64,000 nucleotides of DNA, from the NCBI GenBank assembly GCA_039720395.1, contig CM077827.1, positions 23,154,375-23,218,374 of the forward strand, in the 5' to 3' direction. The stretch comes from Liquidambar formosana. Taxonomy: Eukaryota; Streptophyta; Magnoliopsida; Saxifragales; Altingiaceae. This document shows, piece by piece, positions 58,997 through 64,000 of this stretch. The stretch's first letter is position 1; every line of letters begins with the position of its first letter. The notes under the pieces are model-generated. The model had not been told where the DNA came from. It saw only the letters and a list, made by a program, of their open reading frames with translations, and made no database searches. The position numbers and the translations under genes were made by a program.

Positions 58997-60649
58997 TGTT
59001 GGGAATCGAACAAGAGGGAAAAATTGAAGTGCGGAATATAAAAATTTTTCCTGCGATTCCCAATCCCATGAATCTAACTATGCATAACACAAAATCAAAC
59101 CCTAACTACAAAGAGGGTTAGAACACTTACAGAATTTTTGTCTTCTCCTTTTTGCTCCAAGCTTTGATTCCGGACAGCGGTGAATGAGCAGCCCAAGTGT
59201 GCTGCCTCCAACGATATCCACACCTAGCTAGAGCTTCAAGTCCTTTCCTCCTTTTCCTTGTTGTTGCTAGTGTAGGAGAAGAGAGGAGAGAGAGAGAGGG
59301 AGGCTGGAAATTCTGGCCAGCCCTTGGTGTCTTCCAAAAAGTTATGATGTCACACATCATAGTGTGACTTAAATAGTCCACACTAAAGGGGCCGGCCCTA
59401 GGGGGGAAACCCTTTTAGGGCTTTGTGCAATTTCCCTAAATTGCACAATAACCCCTATTGTTTATATCAAATACAAACATGGCCTCAAAGAACTATTCTT
59501 TATGCACTCATACCCTTTCTCTCATAGACTTAAAAGCTCATCTTGCATGATCAGTGTGTGACCCATTGGGTTCACATCATCAAGTAGTAGGAATAGCACG
59601 AGGTGTGCACAATGGAACTCTTTCCATTTAGGGTCTAATTGGAACTCCTTCCAATTCCCTAATTGATTATAACTCACTTATATCAATTAGGGCTTCTACT
59701 AACCATGAGTAACACCTAGCATATGGCTCATGGTGTGGTCCTTAATGAGGTGAATAGTCATTTACAAAGAACCCTTCTGTTATAGTTTATAGGTTATAAT
59801 TGCATCCTTCCTTCAACACAATGTCTCTAATTGAACTAATAGGACATGGAAGTCTGTCAAGTCCCTAGTTCAATTACTTTATACTCATTCATAGATATCA
59901 ACTCATTGATGAACTCATGAAACTCTTTTCATATTCATCCTACCATGGCCATGGATTTAATGAGTTATATTACGAATGCTATATGAGACATTCTCTCTCT
60001 TTTTCCTAAGAGTGATGGATCCCTTGTTGATCACTCACATGCCTTCATACACATAGCAGTAGGGCCAATGAACACCTTTGCAGACCCTTGAATAGGATCT
60101 GCACTTAGTGTTATCAAACTTCTAAAGCTACATGCATAAGACAACTATGGTGTCTCAGGTCTAAGGATTACTTGTACCACTATAACAATAAGAAACTGAT
60201 TGACAAGCAGGATAAAACTCCATTCAGTTTATCTCATATCTTTGGTCACATTCAGTGTACCTATTCTCGTAATAGGCACCCACTTGTTGGTCGTAGTGTC
60301 TCCACACAAATAGCTTGAGACTAGCTATCCTCCTATAGAGTCAACCTAACAAGTGCTAGTCCTATGGTTCATTACTGTCTATCATAGTGAACCTTCAACT
60401 AGGAATGCTTTAGGAGTTTAGTACAGAGATATATCTATAGTCTCAAAATTACAACTCTTTGTAATTCCATATTCTCAACTCTAACTCCATGGACATATTA
60501 TGTAAATATAAATGATGCATACAAACATAATAGAATAAGCCCTTTTATTAAATCAATAATAAATGTGACATACATAAATGAAATCAAATGATTGTTCCTA
60601 ATCCCTAAACAATCATCTCTATGATTGGCTCTAGGGCATAATCCTAACA
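58997..60649 (-). mobile_element. Solo LTR, family 1 (copy D), TSD GGCAG
   Basis: On the minus strand it starts TGTTAGGATTATGCCCTAGA and ends GTTCGATTCCCAACA, 1653 bp, flanked by GGCAG (58992-58996 and 60650-60654). It is inserted in Tat-2 pol between the G-patch/linker and RT. It closely resembles copy C, and differs more from copy A. Confidence 0.95.
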
Positions 60650-61483
60650 GGCAGTTACATCAACGGTGGCTCCAGAGGCCTTATTAGACGTAACAGACTT
60701 AGATATTATTTTAGGAATAAAAACTGGGACAGGTTCATCTTCCTTTAGAATGAGTCTGCCATTTGCCCCAATGTGCACAGCAATCCTTGCTTCTACCTCC
60801 CAGGTCTACGAGCTAGTACTCCCATTGGCACTTGTGATCAGTTTTGCTAGATCTGCAATAGCTTCTTCTTCCCTCACGGCCAGTATGCCTAGGTTGTGTT
60901 CAGATAGTAGCAAGTCCCAGTTCTCGATTACTAAATTGTCAGCCCAGTCCATTTCTGACACTTCCTTCTTTGATGGCTTCTCTTCACCAGATTCCAACTT
61001 CAATTCTTCAGCGAAGAAGATTTCTAGACCTGGTATCCTCTTCCCACTCTTTTATCCATCCATGGTTCTGGGAAACCACAAAAAGGGAAGTTCTCTCATT
61101 CTTTAATAAAATTCCCGTTGAGGGTATTTCTATTTTTTTGGCATCCCTTCCTCTCCTTAGTATCCTAGGCCTTTACAATCCTTTTGCGTGTGGAAGTTCA
61201 GGAATTCAATGACCCCTTTGCTATCCTTCCCCATTCCCATGCCCAGTATATATCCCATCTTTTTCATAATGTGAGCTACCATATACCCAATCCCGTTGCC
61301 ATAGTCCGGGTATACCTTCTCCTTTTCTTCACTCTTCCTTTCCAGCATCTGAACTAGCTCAATTCCTCTCCAACCCAAATTATCTTCACCTTCTTTGATA
61401 CCCAACACCTGGCCGGTGATCTCTCTATCTCCATTGATTACCAGCACTCCCTCTTCCCATGGCAGTTTTATCTTCTGATGCAC
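60650..61483 (-). pseudogene. Tat-2 protease-RT linker with G-patch
   Basis: Minus strand. The upstream part (61157-61483) includes MGYILGMGMGKDSKGVIE and ends KDCKGLGY, a clear G-patch pattern with both flanking Gly-Tyr pairs. The following linker (60806-61003) is acidic (EEKPSKKEVSEMDWAD) and has no recognisable fold. The solo LTR D begins directly after the linker. Confidence 0.72.
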
Positions 61484-61525
61484 GGTGGATGGGACGACTT
61501 ATAAAGGATGAAGCCAAGTTCTTCC

Positions 61526-61948
61526 CTATAGTAAATTGTTATTGGCGGGTATATCCATGATGCAAAATTTGACCATAGACTCAATGGGTCCCACCTTGCA
61601 ACATGCTTTGAAAGTGCCCAATACCCCTCTGGAGCTGTTGTCATACTCTCTCACAGTCACTACAGATAGTGGGAGTTCTTTTTTGAGAACTCCTAGGCGA
61701 GTTGCGGTGCGCAAAGGACATACATTCAATGCCGACCCATTATCCACAAGGACTACCAGGATCCTCAATTCTTTGCACTCGATTGTTATGTATAGTGGCT
61801 TTGCGTGCTCTATCCCTTCGGTCGGGAGATCTTCTTTTGAGAAAGTTAGGATAGCCTTATCTGCAGACCTAACCCCCATGATAGATAGTATTTGTTGAGG
61901 GGTGGTTTCCATAGATACCTCTTGCCTGGCTAGTGCATCCAATAACAT
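61526..61948 (-). pseudogene. Tat-2 aspartic protease
   Basis: The active-site motif VLVDNGSALNVCP is intact, preceded by LYITIECKELRI, the strand that precedes it in this family. It cleaves the polyprotein. Downstream lies the GRTWLHP-like C-terminal motif of the family in another frame (about 61500-61525), separated by a stop. Confidence 0.85.
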
Positions 61949-63566
61949 CTGTTTGTGTTTCCTCGTCTAACAGTCCCCACAAGCTAATACTGGCTTGCGT
62001 TTTCTTCAGCTGTTTCAAAACTCTATCCTCCTCTTCTTCTCTTCCCAAATCTCCTATTCGGTGTCTTAGTTCTTTTATGTCTACTTCTCTTTTCATGTCC
62101 CTTCCGGGGTGGTCGCTCTCTAAGTGAGGTGGCTTAAAATGCCTCCCTATACGAGTGAGATGCATTGTGTCTTTACCTTTCACCTCTTCCTAGAATTTCT
62201 TTCCTTTGGTTTCTCTTTCCTCGTCTCTATCATTCCATGGTAAGCATGGCTATGAACAGTGCCGATAGGTCCCAGTCTGCCTCTTCTTCCCCAATCATGT
62301 TTACTTATGGCAGCACACTCTTATAAGTGGGAATTGGATTTTGGTGCACATAAGGCTTCTTTTCTCCTCCCGGCGGTGGCAGCTTACCTGATTCAATTAT
62401 GTCTTGAATTATATGTCTCAGCCGAGTGCAATCATCAGTCTTATGCCTAATGCGTTGGTGAAAGTCACAAAACTCATTCTGCCTCCAATTAGTCGGAATA
62501 GGGTTAGGCAATGCTCTAGGTTCTAATGCTTGTAAATGCCCCTTCCTTAACAAATTTGCGAATGCTTTGGACAAAGGAACTCCCAAGTTGTAGAACTCCT
62601 TAGGTTTCTTCTCGGTTTGCTTGATGGCGCTGACTGTAGTTTACATTGTCCCTGCAGTTCTATTAGCTCCACTCGAACTGCCACTACTTGCTCCATATAT
62701 TCTCTTGGGCTTCCCTTCTATCTGGCCCTTGTGAAGTGCATCCTCTATCCTCGTCCCACATTGATATAACTGCTAGAAGTCTATGACGGATGAGGTCAAC
62801 ATTTTATCAAAGTAGACGGGGGTCAAGTTCCTTAGCACCATGTTGACTTGGTCTATCTCAGCCGGTCTGTTTACCATCTTTACAGCCTTCGCCCTCCATC
62901 GTGCCAAGAATTTTGAGAAGGTTTCATCTGGCTTCTGTCTCGTCATTTCTAGGTCCCTCAGAGTTACATCCAGCATGGTGTTATAGTTATACTTATTAGT
63001 GAATTCTTGGGCCAAAGCTTCCCAAGATCTGGTGATCTTTTCCTCGAGCCCATAGTACCATTTAGAAGCATCCCATGAAAGTGACAAAGGGAACGTGCAC
63101 TGGACTTGTTCTGAAGTCAAACCTTTCATTTTGGCTATGCTTAGATATTGACGAAGGTGTTGCTTGGGGTCGCCGGTTCCATCGAACTTTTCATAGTCTG
63201 CTATTTTGAACTTAGGGGGTAATTGGGTCTTGGCCTCAAAAGTTATTCCTACCATAGAGAACATGTAGTCGTCCATCCCTTGGGATTTACACCAGCTATC
63301 TTCATTTGGTTAATCTGATCCTTCATCTCTTGGTTCTCTATTTCTAGCTTGTCCACCCTTGGATCTTTTCCTTTGCCCTTGTCTTTGACAATCTTTCTGG
63401 CTATATAGTCTGCGTAGTCTTCATCATCCAACACATTCTCATGGGCACCCGTTTTAGTAGCACCACTCTTCTCTCCGGTCTTCCCACCTTCTGATTCCCC
63501 TTCAGTTCTGATGCAGCGGCTCAACTGCGTATTTTCCACTGCATCAAGTTCATTCTGGTCCTTCAT
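61949..63566 (-). pseudogene. Tat-2 gag
   Basis: The gag domain is seen in 62773-63276 (FDGTGDPKQHLRQYLSIAKM, SLSWDASKWYYGLEEKITRS, TLRDLEMTRQKPDETFSKFL). The zinc-like motif CDFHQRIRHKTDDC is at about 62450-62490, with Arg replacing the usual Gly. The N-terminal part (63249-63566) is acidic and Lys-rich and includes a coiled-coil-like stretch (VDKLEIENQEMKDQINQMK). Stops near 62770 and 63276 break the frame. Confidence 0.88.
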
Positions 63567-64000
63567 GTCCCTTGTTCTTTCTTTCTATTTCTAGAGTTGT
63601 CAGCCTCTGTACTAATCCCATCATCATACTTTTTATCTTTGCCCTTTCTTACTGCATTTCGGCTCTTTCTCGCTATAATTCAGCCTTGTCGTTTTACAGC
63701 ATAGCCATGAGGTCAGCAAGGGTTGTTTCTACCATCTGTTTTGATCTTGTCTTCCTCAAATGGTTTGTTGTAGGCGAACGGGTCCAAACACAACCTGGCA
63801 TACTGGTATTGGATCACGGTCTCCAAATCTTATCTGAAATTACCATGCGAAGTGTTTAGGTACATATCCCCTTTTTGTATCCAAGTAAAGCCTTTTCCAT
63901 TTTAAGATTACCTAATTCCTCTGTATTACGACTTGGGCCCTATCATTTATACTAGATCTTTCAAGTGCCCAAGGTGTAATAAGTAGTCACAAAGTTAATC
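63567..64000 (-). other. Leader or N-terminal region of Tat-2 at the window edge
   Basis: Continues the element upstream of gag; no LTR or primer-binding site is reached before the window ends. No convincing gene on either strand. Confidence 0.4.

Larger units (their letters stand above)
45847..64000 (-). mobile_element. Large Tat-lineage element (Tat-2), 5' LTR beyond the window
   Basis: Minus-strand order from the right: gag (62305-63566), protease (61526-61948), G-patch, RT, RNase H, integrase (55582-56751), antisense extra ORF (54108-55395, plus), tandem array, PPT (about 52380-52396), 3' LTR (45847-52379, carrying insertions). Removing nested insertions leaves roughly 11 kb within the window, with the 5' LTR still outside. 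Pol frames have many stops and the integrase lacks its first Asp, so it is inactive. Confidence 0.82.

Noticed and set aside
60666..61898. Plus-strand ORFs across Tat-2 protease and G-patch
   Set aside because: The minus-strand frames carry the protease DNGS and G-patch motifs; these are shadows.

Overview
The window is nuclear DNA from a flowering plant, most likely a eudicot; I cannot name the species from sequence alone. Only one intact host gene is convincing: a nine-exon family GH3 beta-glucosidase / beta-D-glucan exohydrolase at 11377-15630 (+), predicted at 628 residues. Almost everything else is mobile DNA in nested layers.

Layout. 1-11100: AT-rich intergenic DNA with foldback MITEs, a solo LTR in a foldback element, a tRNA-derived SINE, a LINE RNase H scrap, and a Helitron-like element carrying a twice-repeated gene start. 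11100-15630: the GH3 gene. 15631-20717: TIR elements, including a hAT-type element (8-bp target duplication) that hosts a Mutator-type foldback element (9-bp duplication). 20718-27358: a decayed Ty1/copia element cut by a non-autonomous LTR element of Ty3/gypsy type that lies in the opposite direction. 27359-42256: a minus-strand Ty3/gypsy Tat-lineage element (Tat-1: gag, protease, G-patch, RT, RNase H, integrase), with a very long LTR on the right followed by a second partial LTR. 42257-45851: a CACTA end and a fragment of a plant-mobile-domain-like gene with introns. 45847 to the right edge: a second, larger minus-strand Tat element (Tat-2). Its 3' LTR is split by a solo LTR, itself split by another solo LTR. 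Its 3' internal region holds a 49-bp tandem array and an ORF on the opposite strand with its own TATA box and an intron. Its pol is split by a further solo LTR.

The part I find most worth attention is the 3' region of Tat-2 (about 52380-55400). It has a PPT, a 49/98-bp tandem array, a cluster of palindromic GTGCGTACGC-like motifs, and an antisense DUF7745/plant-mobile-domain-like ORF with a promoter-like region. Tat-1 retains what looks like the C-terminal end of an equivalent antisense ORF in the same place. Extra ORFs are known in Tat/Ogre elements; the motif cluster and its placement at the ORF promoter and in its intron are, as far as I know, not described.

One LTR family (about 1.65 kb, TGTTAGG...CCCAACA) occurs four times. 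Three copies are perfect solo LTRs with 5-bp target duplications (TAACC, AATCG, GGCAG), which gives a clear insertion order and shows active LTR-LTR recombination in this genome. All retroelement ORFs carry stops, frameshifts or lost catalytic residues and look inactive.
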